DNA of 64,000 bases, from the NCBI GenBank assembly GCA_963965975.1, contig OZ014425.1, positions 67,001 to 131,000 on the forward strand, in the 5' to 3' direction. Each line of letters starts with the position of its first letter. The stretch's first letter is position 1. This DNA is from Xestospongia bergquistia. Lineage: Eukaryota > Porifera > Demospongiae > Haplosclerida > Petrosiidae. Below the pieces are notes generated by a model. That model was not told the DNA's origin. It worked only from the letters and a program-made list of their open reading frames with translations, and ran no database searches. Position numbers and translations under genes: made by a program. Below are positions 24,759-40,131 of the stretch, piece by piece.

Positions 24759-25622
24759 TTAACCTAAACCGTATGCTTGACATTGAATAGCTTGCATGAG
24801 TTTTCTCTTAAGAGTATTATAAGAAGGATAGAGAGGAATAGACATACGTTGACTACAAGTTGAAGCAACAGGTAAAGAGTCTGTATTACCACCACCAATA
24901 ACATCAATATTAATAGAAACAGAAGCTATAGTAAAAATAATGGAGTATAATGATAATTAGTAGTAATGTACTTACAAGGTTCCTGGTCACTGGATACTGG
25001 TAAGGATGCACTGCCTGTGGCAAAGTAGAGGAGCTGTTGTCTTTGAGTATTGTTCATGTGACTGACAACTCGCCAGAACATTCTGAGACACCATATCATA
25101 ATATTAAGAATTATATAATATTGGTTTACTTTTCAAATCGATCACATATGTTAGGAGGTCGACCATGAGTATGATTAAACTTCATGACAGATTTTAGTCT
25201 TTGCAATGAGATACTAGCTGAATCTCCAGATAACAAAAGTTGAAAATCCTACAAAATAGTATTATGAGTACATTGCTATTAGGAGAGCTGTACCTCAGCA
25301 GTTAGTCCTACTAATAATTCAGGTGGTATAACATCAGTTAGACCACTCCTCATTGACATGAGCTCATCACGTATACAACCTACCATTACAAACCTAGCAT
25401 AGAGACTACAAGAAAGATAGATCACACTACACATTAAACTGATATATTAAATACCGAACATATTCTTCAACTCTGTCTGGAGTAACTGGTATTTTAGAAC
25501 CTCCTGGTATGAGATCTGTGAATACAGTCTCTGTAGATTGTCCTGTGAGTAGTTGACCAGACACTGGAGCCTGAGAAGGAAATATTGGAAAACAGTTCAC
25601 ATACATTCTCAAGCAAGCACTT

Positions 25623-25673
<51 letters not shown>

Positions 25674-28600
25674 GAGCCCACCCAGGTGCGAGCTTTTTTT
25701 GTTTCTATTTTAAAATAAACTTTGTAAAACTCGTACCTCAAAATAGCAACAGTAAGTTCCTTGAAATTCTTCTTTACTTTTTCCACTTTTTGCATCCATC
25801 ATCATCCTCCGAAGTCCTTCATACAAGTCAGCATTGTAGAAAGCAAGATCATGCCATGCAGAGTCCCTATATTATCACATAATCTTATTAAGAGATGTTA
25901 TTGTAGGGGCAATACCTGTCCAATAAATATTTGGCTACATGACGACACACCATAAAAGGAATTGTGTGCTTGAACCAAAAACATAGTCCTATAAATCGAC
26001 CAATGGCTTTAAAAATATTTAGTCGTTGACTGCGAAGAGCTGAAGACTTAACAGACGAACAAGTTTGAGGAATCACAAAAGGCTGAGGAGCAAAGAGACC
26101 AGACTGTTCAGGTTCTTTACCAGGTTGATAAAACAATCCTCCAATTTTATTACATGGAGGTTTGGTCTACAAAATAGACTCGTGATGTGAGAAGAATTAA
26201 AGAGATACTTACGATATCACAATGTTTGATGGCATTAGCAAGAGATGCAAAGAACCCTCTATTAACTCCAGGACCAGATCCGTCTTCTCCCTCAAATTTA
26301 ACTCTAATCTGACTATAATGGAACTTTGTCATCTATAAAAGAACAGACACTAAATAGTGGGTGTGGCTAATAGCTTGAATTACATGTCCTAGATATTCCA
26401 GTGCATCCTCTAATAGATGATCTCGTCTCACACGTATGGACAGAGTATTAGAGACTGATGCCCAATCACCACGTCCAGTTTGAGTGGACTCAAACAATTG
26501 TGACACCTGAGAGTATAATAACAATTGGCCACACCCACTTTACTCTTACCTGATGTCTGAAGCGTGCCATTCTACTGGCAAATCCAGCTCTAGCATTGAG
26601 GAAGTTATCTCTCTCACTGCCTGGACCCTCAGCTAAAAAGATATGTGCAAAAACACTAATGGATGTGTTCCAACGTTTCAATGTCTCCTCTGTTGTCCAT
26701 TGTAAAGTGACCGGCTGTTTAATAGTCCTAATAAAATGGGTGGAGTCACAGTTCAATATAGCATAAAAATAAATACCTCTTATTTAGATGCATATAAGAG
26801 ATAGGTAATTCAAGAGGTGGACAAGAGTTTTTGACATGTCTACTTTCTTTTTGACTTGTTTCTAATGTTGGATTAGGACTACTAAATAATTGTTCTTTAC
26901 GAGCATAAGGTTTTAACAAGTGAGGTTGTTTTGCTAAAGGAAAGGCTTCTTGAAGTGGTCCACTTGATGGTACTGGACTAGCAGCTGTACCAAAGAACTC
27001 GGCATTACACTTTTGAACTTCTTCTTCACTATCAACAATAGATTCAGTACGTGCAAAGAAACGTTCTTCAGATGCACTTCGTTTACGAGAAACAGATTCC
27101 ACATCATCATCAGTCTTAGCATCTGATTCTGCATTCTCATTAGTCTGTGATGACATCATCGTTTTATTCAAGAGACTTTGAGTTTGCATCTTTGGCCAGT
27201 TATTTAGAGTATACATCAAACCATCCAGTATATAAACAACATGTTCATATCTAAAAAAAGACACTGACAATTCTAATTAATGCCTTACACTTACCCATAC
27301 AGATCAATAACAGGTAGACAACCCTCGTCTTCGTGAGTCTGACTACGTAAGAGATAAGTGATATATTCTCCAGGCGTTGAACCTATAAAACTTTTACTAG
27401 CAGTACGGGAGATAATTCTCTGTACAACAGAGGAGGTAGTAGATGGTGACGTAGCTCGAATACTTCCACGTAATGTAGCCACATAGCGCTAAGTTGTTAA
27501 ACAAAGCATCTATTAAAATATAACATTATAACTTACTTGAGTGTCAAACATTTTTCCTTTTTTTAGTTGTCCTTCAGCTACATCTAATACATCAACTAAC
27601 CAACTCCATGTTTTGTCTAATGTCGTAATTGTAGACTCAATTAATGGAGGAATGACATCATCAGGTAAATTTATAACATACTATGAGGAAGGAGACATAG
27701 CATCATGCCCCTACTATTATACAAGTAACGATGAACTTACAAGAGGACGTCTTGGTGAACAGCAAAGAGCATGAACAATGTCGACAAGATCTTTTGTGAC
27801 ACGAGAAAAACTACGAGCTAAAAACCCTGAACCAAATCGTATACTTGGTATTGTACAAAGGGGTGTGGTTATCTCACCATGTCCAAACTATATTGTATTA
27901 TAAAAATTAACACTAAATAGTACTGACTTACAAAACTTGATGTAGGTGATGCAGGACGGACAACAGGAGTATTCTCTCCAATACGACGTCCATCAAGAGC
28001 CCAGGCATATGGATATATACCATCCATCTCAGATTCTCCATCTTCTCCACCTCGAGCATTAGTATTACCATGGCGACCTAGTCCCTCCTCCACGATGTCA
28101 CCAAATGGATCATCTTCATCAGAACTACTGCTGTCACCAAAATGAACAAAGTTAGGTCGTATGTAATCATTAGAGGCATAGACTTCAGCATGGGGTGTGT
28201 ACCCTCGAACAACAGGAGTTCCTTCAAAGCTATCATTAGCAGTATCTGGTACATCAGAGTCAGAGAGATCCATACCAAACTCCTCTTCTTGAGATAACTG
28301 ACTTCCACGATGCTGAGGTATTAATTTTATACCTGATATTGGTGGAGTGGGTGTGGTTTTTTGAGTAAGTACATGTGGTTCTTCAGTACCAACTAAAGCT
28401 GATCGTACATGAAATTGTCTAACAAGAGATCGTGTTCTATTCAGACCTCTCTCTGTAATAGATCTCATTGAAGAATGCATACGATGTGATTGGTAATCAT
28501 TTGTAACAGAGCTTGCTCCAAATGGCTTAGCAACACCCATTCTAACGGGAAGACAAGCTGTTTCAGCAGCTCTAGCCATCACATCAACTGCTAACCATGA

Positions 28601-31600
28601 GAATGAAGTCAATGTAGTTCTATATAAAGAAATGATTTAATTAATGATTATTAATGACAGGGGAACACTCACTTTATCATGTCATGAATTAATCGTCCTT
28701 GTAATAGCTGGCTTCTCATACGATCACGTGAAGATGGTAACTCAACAAGAGTTCCTTTGACACGACTATGTTCTAAAGCTAACGTACGAACTACAGCACC
28801 CAAGTATCTCATCCCTACATATAATGCTAAATTACCAGGGGTAATCCCCTCCATGTTATGAATATCAACAGAAGACAATTTCTCTCCATTAGCTAAAGCA
28901 GCGTTCATATTTTTACTGAGACAGGAGAGGATGGCCATTATTAAACTGCACTCATTGCTTACGAACAAACTGGTAACAAAATTATCCAAGTCCTGAATTG
29001 ATGTGGGAATGGGTGGAGTTGAATGAGATACTAAAGGGTTAAATCCGAGAATCGTTGTCACGAGTATAGGCCAATTCATGTACAAGTTATGCACAAGATC
29101 ATAACCTGTCAAGTATTCTATCCCATGAAGGGCACAGGTATCACAATCTTGACGAGGTAGAGAAGTGGGTGGGGCTATTGAAGCTACAGGAGTAGTAGTA
29201 GGTTGAGGCAGTTCGCTATCTGGATTACCTTCTCCAAATTTCAACACAGGACCTGTTTCTGAGGCTGTCTCAGTTCCAAATGGTCTCCATAATGATGTGG
29301 GCGTGGTCTCATTATTAACAGGATCTGCTCCAAATACTTCTAGCTTTGTTGATTTTTCATCAGAAACAGGTGTGTTCACATTAATGACATCAAGAGGTTC
29401 ATTCATTAGTGCTATCATAGAACCTGGTATTATAGAGGTCTCATCTTTCTTATCAGATTTTGAATTAGGTATAAGTGGGCGGCGATGTTTAGAATAAGGT
29501 GGAGAACAACTTAGCTTTTTAAAAGAACTAAGGCAACGTTGATTGTGTATAAGTGAAGTAACTGTTGTCTCTCCATTGTTGTCTTGAGCAGTAACAATTT
29601 CTGGTTTGGAGAGTAGAACACAAAGTAGACTAGCAGCTTCACGAAGACAAGCAGATGCTTTCTACAAGGAAACAATACAAATTATAATATATTGCTAGTA
29701 ATTTGGCCACTTACTTTATTTCTAGCCTCTCTTTTAGCTTCCATGTTAACGGCAGGCTTATTAGTACCCCAACCAACTCTAAATCCTCCACCTCGTATCC
29801 TTCTGGCAGGGGTCACACGAGAGACAATACCATGACCAACGTCCAATAAAGTAGGAAATCCTTCTTCTCCTGTATTTTCTTCTTCATTTGTTTCCTCTGG
29901 TTCTAAGCCCACACTGAGAAAGCTCACAGAATGAGCTTGTCCAAAACTACCTCCACGAGAGCTATTGTAATTAGAAAATACTCGAAAGTCTTGCATTTCC
30001 TGATGAGCTGCTCTCAACTGATGAATATCGCTAAAATAGACCACACCCCTTAATGGAATATTGTTATCAACCAGTCCTGAATTTGGGGTGGTCCTTGGAC
30101 GTCTAGTAACATTTCCAGTACTACTAGTTAATCCAACAGCAGATAATTGAGGGTCAGTCTCATCTTCAGATTCTGGTTCTGTAGACTCATTGTCAAGGTC
30201 TTCATCTAAATCTTGAGTGACCTCAGCTCGATAAACTGATGGGTAGCATTCTTTAAAGAGAGAAAGAAGTTGTTGAGCAGTATAGCCCAGTGGTAAACTT
30301 GACACATAAAGTTTCATATTGAGAGTATCATAGCAACTACCATAACTAGCAAAAAACATTTGAAGTGGAGTAAGTCCCTCTCGATTTCTTGTTAAAATTG
30401 CTTGTTCAAACAATGACTCGTTATCTGCTGAGGAGGTTGAGATAATGTCGTCAATAAAATTAATAATTTTCAAAGCTCCAGTGAAGTTCTGGTAAGCTAG
30501 CGCTGTCATGAATGGTGTCTCACCAAAGGCATTCTTTTGACAGAGCTACATAAAATAGGAATATTCAAATTTACATCATGTGACAGTCATATGACTCACT
30601 AATTTGACAACATCATTCTTAATGGCTTCGCAAGACAAAAAAGTATCTAAAATCATCACTTGAGCATAAACTAAATCTTGCCAGTCTCGTTTCATATCAG
30701 GGGAGGAGAGATCATATCCTCTCTTACTATAATACGTGTGACGTAACTCTTCAAAACTAGTCTGATGGTATTCAGGATAAGCTGTCATACTCTGATAAGA
30801 TAGACCCATATCTCCTAATATATAAAAATGCATTAAATACAATTTTTGATATATAATACCTTTGAATGGAATGAATTGTTTACTATATTTGTCATCATCA
30901 TCTCTTCTTGCTGTACAAACATGAAGTATGTTACAATTATGAGCTGTACATTCGTATAAGACATCACGTGTAAGACTGAAACCCATACCAGACTGAGTCT
31001 GAGGATCAAAACATAGCTCAGTATCAATACTCATTTGAGAAGAAAACTCTATTTCACTTGGTTTATTTTCCATATCAATATCCTCATCAAGTGAGTCGGC
31101 AGAAGCTGTGACATCATTATGACTCATGTTTAGCATGGGTCGTTTAGCTGGTGTTACATCAGGGTCATTCTCATTAGACTCTACTCCATTTGATGAAGAC
31201 ACTTGACTGTTGTTGGCAATACTTTGAATAATTCTTTCTACACCGAGAGTATCCATTTTCATAACAGCAGGCAACAATTTAGTTAATTTAGGTACTGCAG
31301 GGGAGAGAAAGACTATTACATTATCTGTATGTACACTGACTTACCAACTGTTAACAATAGAACTTTCTTATTGCTACCATTTACAGTATATTGGCGACAT
31401 ACTATGCCCTTATAAGGTAACGACAATGTAGGCTCACGGCTTTGACCAGGTGATAACCAGCCAGATATGCGGTCATGGAAACGAGGCTGAGTAGGTTTAA
31501 GCTTGAGTCCAGCTGGTATAGGAATGAGGATACCATGAATATCTTGTAGACAAAGGACTTCAGAATTATATAGGTTTATAAAAGATGCTGTTTTTTGACA

Positions 31601-34004
31601 AAGATTTAAAGGAAAGACATCAGTAGATGTTTCTGTCAAAATATCTCGCTGAGCTAACTTGCGCTTTCTCTTCCTTCCTCCTCTTTTTCCTTTCTCATTA
31701 GGTATGGGAGTGGATACTTTCTCCAAAAACCACGCCTCCAACCCACACTCTTTAGAATGACAACTTTCTTCTTCAATAGTACATTTGTGAGGTTTTTGGT
31801 CACGCCCACCCACAGCAACAAATGATGAACTCTGTAACAATCCTGAAGAGGTCCCATTAGTACATATGATAAATGCTTTATCATCGGAACATCTTTTAAC
31901 TAAAAGATAAGGACCACTGTTTGTTGGATGAATAGCTAGTGGGGAAAACCCTACTAATGTTGTACGAGTGGACATACTACCTTCATTAATATCATCAATG
32001 ACTGATAATTGAGGGGCTGGGTCTAGTAGACACACTGGATGATGTTGAACAATACCAGCAACATGACGACTGAGGCTCCTTGTTGTTGTAGGGGGTGTGG
32101 TCTCATTAGAGAGATTAGAATCAACACCAACACATAAAGCCAGTTCTGATACTTTAAAGACTTTTAAAGAACCTTGACTTTTAGAGGAAGTACTTTGTGT
32201 TTCATGAGCATATGATATGTCAATAATAGCTTGATTGTTATCAACAGCTACTACACGACCTAACACAGCAGGAGAATCATCAAGAAAGACAACATCAGAT
32301 TGTTTCCAAACTTCTAGACTCTCATAGACTTGATCTTTGAGACCAGGATGATGTAACACTTTTACAAGTACAGTTGTTGTTGGATCAAGACTGCTCTGCT
32401 CAATAATATTAACAGTCTGACCAACACGAGGGCCGTGGGTCTTGGAACATTGAAGAACGAGGGCATTAGCACCACAGGGAGGTCCATTTTTGAGACGAAC
32501 TAATGAGCCTTGTGTTATAGTGCTTGTTGATGAGGGTGTGTGGTCATCAGATAGAGATATTGATGATTTAGCTTGTGGACATAGACCCCTGTAATTAAGG
32601 TAATAATTATTAAATGCAATCAATAATCTTACCACCAATATACTTTGCCACTTGTTGTCATGGCAATGGTAATAAATTCAGATACTGATAAAGAGGTAAC
32701 AGGATCATTAACAAATTCAGGATAAACAATAGCGGAATGTGAAAGAGAATTAATTAAAGGGGGTGTGCCACTCTCAGAACAACCTAAATACGTCAACAAG
32801 TTAATATAATTTAATTATTAAGGGTCTTACTTCTTAACATTTGATCATAAAATGTTGCTGTTCGTCCAGACTCTGTGACCAAAGATGCTCTAATTTCATT
32901 AGATGATAACAAAACAATTCTGTCGTCTTGTAGCTCCAACTCTCCGTTGAGTGGGTGTGGTTGAGGATTGACTACACCCATTCCACATGGCCATGAATAT
33001 AATTGACCTGTAGCCCCTCCCACTAATAATATTTCAGAATGCAAGGCAGCTGCATGAGAAAACTGACTATCAGAACTCAGGGAATCTGGGTTCTAAGTGA
33101 ATAACATCATAATTACATCATAGCTATATTAAGAACATACCTGTTTAACAATTAACCATTCAAGTGTTCCAATATCAGGCCACACCTCCTCTTTAGCTTT
33201 TGACATTTGACTTGATTCATTGGAACGTAATTTATTTTCCTCTGAAGCATCTCTCATGTCCATCTGTGTATCTCCAATTACTGGAGTGGGTGTGGCTGCC
33301 ATCGCCCCCTCACTTGATTGTCTCCCAAGCGCAGGTTCAAGAAGATGGAGAGGTGAAGGTGGCCGATAATCTTGTAATGATGAAGAAAAAGATACAGAGT
33401 AAGGGGCATTAATTGGAGTATAAACAGGAGAACCAGGAACATAGGTAGGAGAGGCGGGGCTATAAGTAGGTGAAGAAGGTGCTACTGTAAAATTAGTATT
33501 TAGTTGAGAGGGTACCAGAGGAGGTGGAGATGAAGGATTCCAAGAGGGTAGGGCCACATAAGATAAAGCTGTACTATTATTTAAACCTCGTAAAATATCT
33601 AACTCACGATTAAATCGACCAGGATGACTCGATCTCTCTTGATCAAATTGAGCTTGTAGACGTCTAGCATATTCTGCATCAGACAAGACTTGAAAACTGG
33701 GATCATGTGATCGCCTTGATGTTATTTCAGGTACCAATTGATACCGAGTTAGCTTAGAAGATGAGGACACTCGTAGTCGACAGACACGCCCATCTTTCAT
33801 AAGAAATACAATATACTGTGAGTTACTAACAACACGGTATACATCATCTATTACTAATCCATTAATCCCTTTAACATGACTTGTTGTTGTGGGTGATTTC
33901 TCTAACTTTTTTAACCTCCTTAAAATTCTTTGTTTGATCTTTTCAGGACTCTCTCCTTCTTTAAGATGTATACTTATCAGTTTAGCTTGAAGAGATGTAT
34001 CCAT
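24759..34004 (-). CDS. UBR5: UBR5/HYD-like HECT E3 ubiquitin ligase with altered domain set
   Basis: A gene of over twenty exons starting at ATG 34004. UBR5 landmarks in order: IVLLSSNEIRASLVTE (32.9 kb), NILHVCTARRD (30.9 kb), GETPFMTALAY (30.5 kb), VRMGVAKPF (28.5 kb), QPHLLKPYARKEQLF (26.9 kb), LFYQPGK (26.1 kb), and the HECT C-lobe with catalytic Cys in LPVASTC (24.86 kb), ending at TAA 24759-24761. HECT ligases pass ubiquitin through that cysteine to substrates; UBR5 acts in the nucleus. Three oddities: the UBR box position (about 30.0-30.3 kb) holds an RRM-like fold and no cysteine cluster; the MLLE/PABC domain expected inside the HECT N-lobe is absent (26.15-26.25 kb); and the N-terminal region has proline/tyrosine repeats like the RNA polymerase II tail (33.41-33.48 kb). 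ARL1 diverges from it. Confidence 0.88.
25617..25690 (+). tRNA. tRNA-Asn (GTT anticodon)
   Basis: A complete 74-base cloverleaf: acceptor stem GCACTTG with CAGGTGC (one G-T pair), an A-box TGGCGCAATCGG, anticodon loop CTGTTAA, and B-box GGTTCGAGCCC. It is followed within five bases by a run of seven T, a pol III terminator. It lies inside a UBR5 intron between two HECT-domain exons, on the opposite strand. Confidence 0.96.
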
Positions 34005-34129
34005 ATTAACTGTTGACTAACTGGTCAATTTAGAAGTTTCTACACCAAATTCACACTCGGCATCAAAGTAGATTCTAATTAATGCCTTTTCAATTTTCGA
34101 ATTAATGCTCATTTGACGTGACATCAATA
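34005..34129. promoter_or_regulatory. Probable bidirectional promoter, UBR5/ARL1
   Basis: The 125 bases between divergent starts contain TTGACGTGACATCA near 34112-34125, two overlapping CRE-like half-sites (TGACGT and TGACATCA), a plausible bZIP site placed just 5' of ARL1. Confidence 0.5.
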
Positions 34130-35081
<952 letters not shown>

Positions 35082-35254
35082 TAAACGCTATTTTATATCA
35101 TTTTAATGTTAACATTATTCATTAATTTTAATATTAAGTAATATTGCTAATCATTATTATTGCTAATTTAACCACGTGTTCTTATATTACATCAGTTTCG
35201 CAGGAAGTAGTATTGGAGCTAAAGATAAAGAAACAAGAAATTCTTCAGTCTAAA

Positions 35255-37469
<2,215 letters not shown>

Positions 37470-37913
37470 GCTCACATGACAATTACATGATTGTAATATA
37501 GGTTCACATGACAATCACATGATATAGACCATGCAAAAATTTCCTTTGATTATAATTATGTATTGTTACCAATAAATGATTTATTAAAATTAAATTCAAA
37601 AGGTTTTGTAAAGAAAAAATTTGCCCTCTCCCCCCCCCCCCCCAAAAAAAAACGTTTGTCCTAGGACAAAATAACTTGACTGTTCTTTTGAAATTTTTTG
37701 TCTGGTGTTATAAATTTTTGTCCTACCTGACCAAAATGGCCGATTCCCAATTGTACCACAGCTATTAGGTTATCCAAATTATACAATGATACTTATCAAT
37801 CATTAAACTTTTAATAGTTTTGGAATAGTACATAAGGTACATCAAGACTATCAACACTATTTGTCTGACTCTGTCTACACAGACTTAATGCACAAAATAA
37901 ATCTAAATTTATT
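37470..37913. other. Intergenic AT-rich spacer with poly-C/poly-A run
   Basis: Nothing coding. A homopolymer junction of about sixteen C then nine A lies at 37629-37653, and a direct repeat of CACATGACAAT follows the cathepsin stop. Confidence 0.6.
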
Positions 37914-38310
37914 AAAAAAAAAAAAACCCTTGTGTGTTGCCCAAACGATTCCTACTCGCTCACCCACTCAGGCTTCCACTTAGGCTCCAGGATTCCCTGC
38001 TATTGCTAGCTGGGACCGCCACCTGGCTTGGTAACCCTCGTCTTCGCGAGGTAATCCTGGCTGGAGCGTCGCCCTAACTTAAAACCAGCCGTACGGGATT
38101 CCAGCTCTTAGGGAATTTCGCATTCAGAAACCGGGAACCACAAATACACCAGCCTCATCTCGTTTAAAGGGAGACTACCAGCCCTATCCTAGTCGGCCTT
38201 TCGGATACTCCGTAGAGTATGCTGGTAACCATCTCAGAGGTCTGATGCATTGCAGAACGCTGGCCCACAACACACTGGCACTCATGACTGTTTCAGTTTG
38301 CTTATATATG
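37914..38310. repeat. GC-rich structured element, candidate retroposon or ncRNA
   Basis: A block with much higher GC than its surroundings, starting at a 13-base poly-A tract (poly-T on the minus strand). It contains compact hairpins, for example CCTCG/CGAGG at 38036-38051 and ATACTC/GAGTAT with a four-base loop at 38205-38220, and the motif GGTAACC twice. No open frame and no match to a tRNA, 5S or spliceosomal RNA that I can recognise. Most easily explained as an inserted SINE-like or structured-RNA-derived repeat. Confidence 0.5.
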
Positions 38311-38927
38311 TACGTCAGATTTTGTCTTCAGCCTCTTGTGGGGCACAACTGTGTAGCACTATGAATCTCATTAACGGTAACTATGAATATGATTACTAGC
38401 ATTAAAATAAAAAGTTATACTTTTAATGGCTAAGAATAAAACTAGTCCTACTTAAGCAAACTAGAACAACACTACTAAATATAATAATTTTTATCATATT
38501 TTAATTTTATAGGGGCTTAAGAAATAAAAATCATTACCTAAACACTCTTCATAATTTTGTCTTACATAGTTGTCTTTGAGAAGTTACTGCTGATTTTTTT
38601 AATTATTTTTTGCATTAATTATGTGCTACTATTTTATGACAAAATATATCAGAATATCTTTAAAAAGTTTGTTTGTTCAACACAATTATTACAAGGATAA
38701 TAAATTTTCAGCAAATTTTTATGACCTATAATTAAGTTTTTGTTGGTGGGATAAAAATTTCTGATATTTCTTAACTTAAGATAAAAATTGCTTGATAAAA
38801 CGGAATAAAAATAACCTTTTTATCCTTGGACAAATTTCAACAGATCTAAAATTGCTATGACAATCCACAATCAATTAATAATAAATAATTCATTAAAATT
38901 AAATCCACAAGGGGTTAATTATTCAAG
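38311..38927. other. AT-rich intergenic region upstream of P2X-like gene
   Basis: No gene seen. AT-rich with many short A and T runs; presumably includes the promoter of the P2X-like gene, but no element can be named. Confidence 0.5.
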
Positions 38928-40130
38928 ATGTCCTCTTTGTGGAGTTATGTGACATACAAATATGTGATCCTAAAAGACTCTAGATTGGGAATAGCCTATT
39001 ATGTATTAGCTGTTGCAATAGTTCTTTATACAATAAGTGAAATAGTCTTCAGTAAAGGCTATTTAGAGGTAAGAACCTACCATTACTCTCAATATTTACT
39101 AACTTGTCTATACTAGATAGATACTAATCCACAAGGAGTAGTTCGAGTTATGGTATCAGATGATTTTGCCAATGAATCATTTGACCCCACATTGTTACCA
39201 TATTGTAATAATATTACATGTCAATATAAAGATCCTTAAGAATTAAACTGGCCAATGGAGGGTCGAGCTGTAACTATCATGACATTTGCAAAAGATAAAG
39301 TACAAAGGTCAATAAGTCAGAGTAATTCACCTCAAGATGAATATAATATTGTTAAAGAAGATCATTATTATACTCAGTCTCCTGAATATGTTATTATTAA
39401 GGTGGATCATGCTGTTGTAGCATCACGTTTTATTAATCATCAAGGTCAAGAACAGTTGGCTGCTTCAAAGAGACAAATGAGAGGTTATTTAAATAATATT
39501 GATGGGAAAATGATACGAAAATTAAGTGTTCCTGGAAAACCTGACAAAGTAACATTACAAGAGTTATTATTAGCTGGAGGTGTGGCTGGACTTGATGTAA
39601 AAAGTGATGCTATAAATGCCAAAGGTCAAAATATTCGTCAAAGAGGGGCAGTACTTCGAGTCTCCATTTATTACCAAAATTGGTTTAATACATGGTTTGG
39701 TACAAGGTGAGTTAAACCCTATAATTACCTAATGATTATTTCTATTATTAGTGATATTGAGTACACTTATCATGTCCGTCATATACCTTATATGGATTAT
39801 AATTGTAAACAAGTATTACCCTATTTTTCATCTGAGAGTGCTACATCAACTGATCAGTGGAGATTATTGAGAAAACGATATGCAATACGAGTTGAATTTG
39901 AACAATCTGGTAGTCTTGGTAAGAACATCAAAATAATTATTAATAATTATGTTTTATTCTTAGGGTTATTCTCATTTTCTACGTTATTACTCAAGTTGGT
40001 ATCTGGTATTGGCTTATTAACACTAACAGCCACTGTTATTGATACTATAGCACTCCATTTTCTTCCTAATAGAGCAATATATCGTCAACATGTCTATGAT
40101 GAAAGTGATGATATTAAAAAACACTATTAA
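38928..40130 (+). pseudogene. P2X receptor-like ion channel gene interrupted by an in-frame TAA
   Basis: Exons 38928-39068, 39117-39706, 39752-39918 and 39964-40130 give about 354 codons, the usual P2X size. TM1 is followed by KGYLEIDTNPQGVV, as in P2X receptors, and the end (RYAIRVEFEQSGSLG, a TM2 containing SGIGLL..ATVID, then YRQHVYD) parallels the P2X family closely. P2X proteins are ATP-gated trimeric cation channels. Oddities: an in-frame TAA at 39237-39239 splits the ectodomain 87 codons in, while the frame stays open for about 265 codons on its far side; and the ectodomain has only about three cysteines where vertebrate P2X has ten. It could be a null allele, a recent pseudogene, a sequence error, or skipped by an unseen 108-base intron (39153-39260). 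Confidence 0.72.
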
Positions 40131-40131
40131 T

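Noticed and set aside
39220-39240. A 21-base intron that might remove the P2X in-frame stop
   Set aside because: Far shorter than any other intron here, and joining its flanks recreates a TAA.
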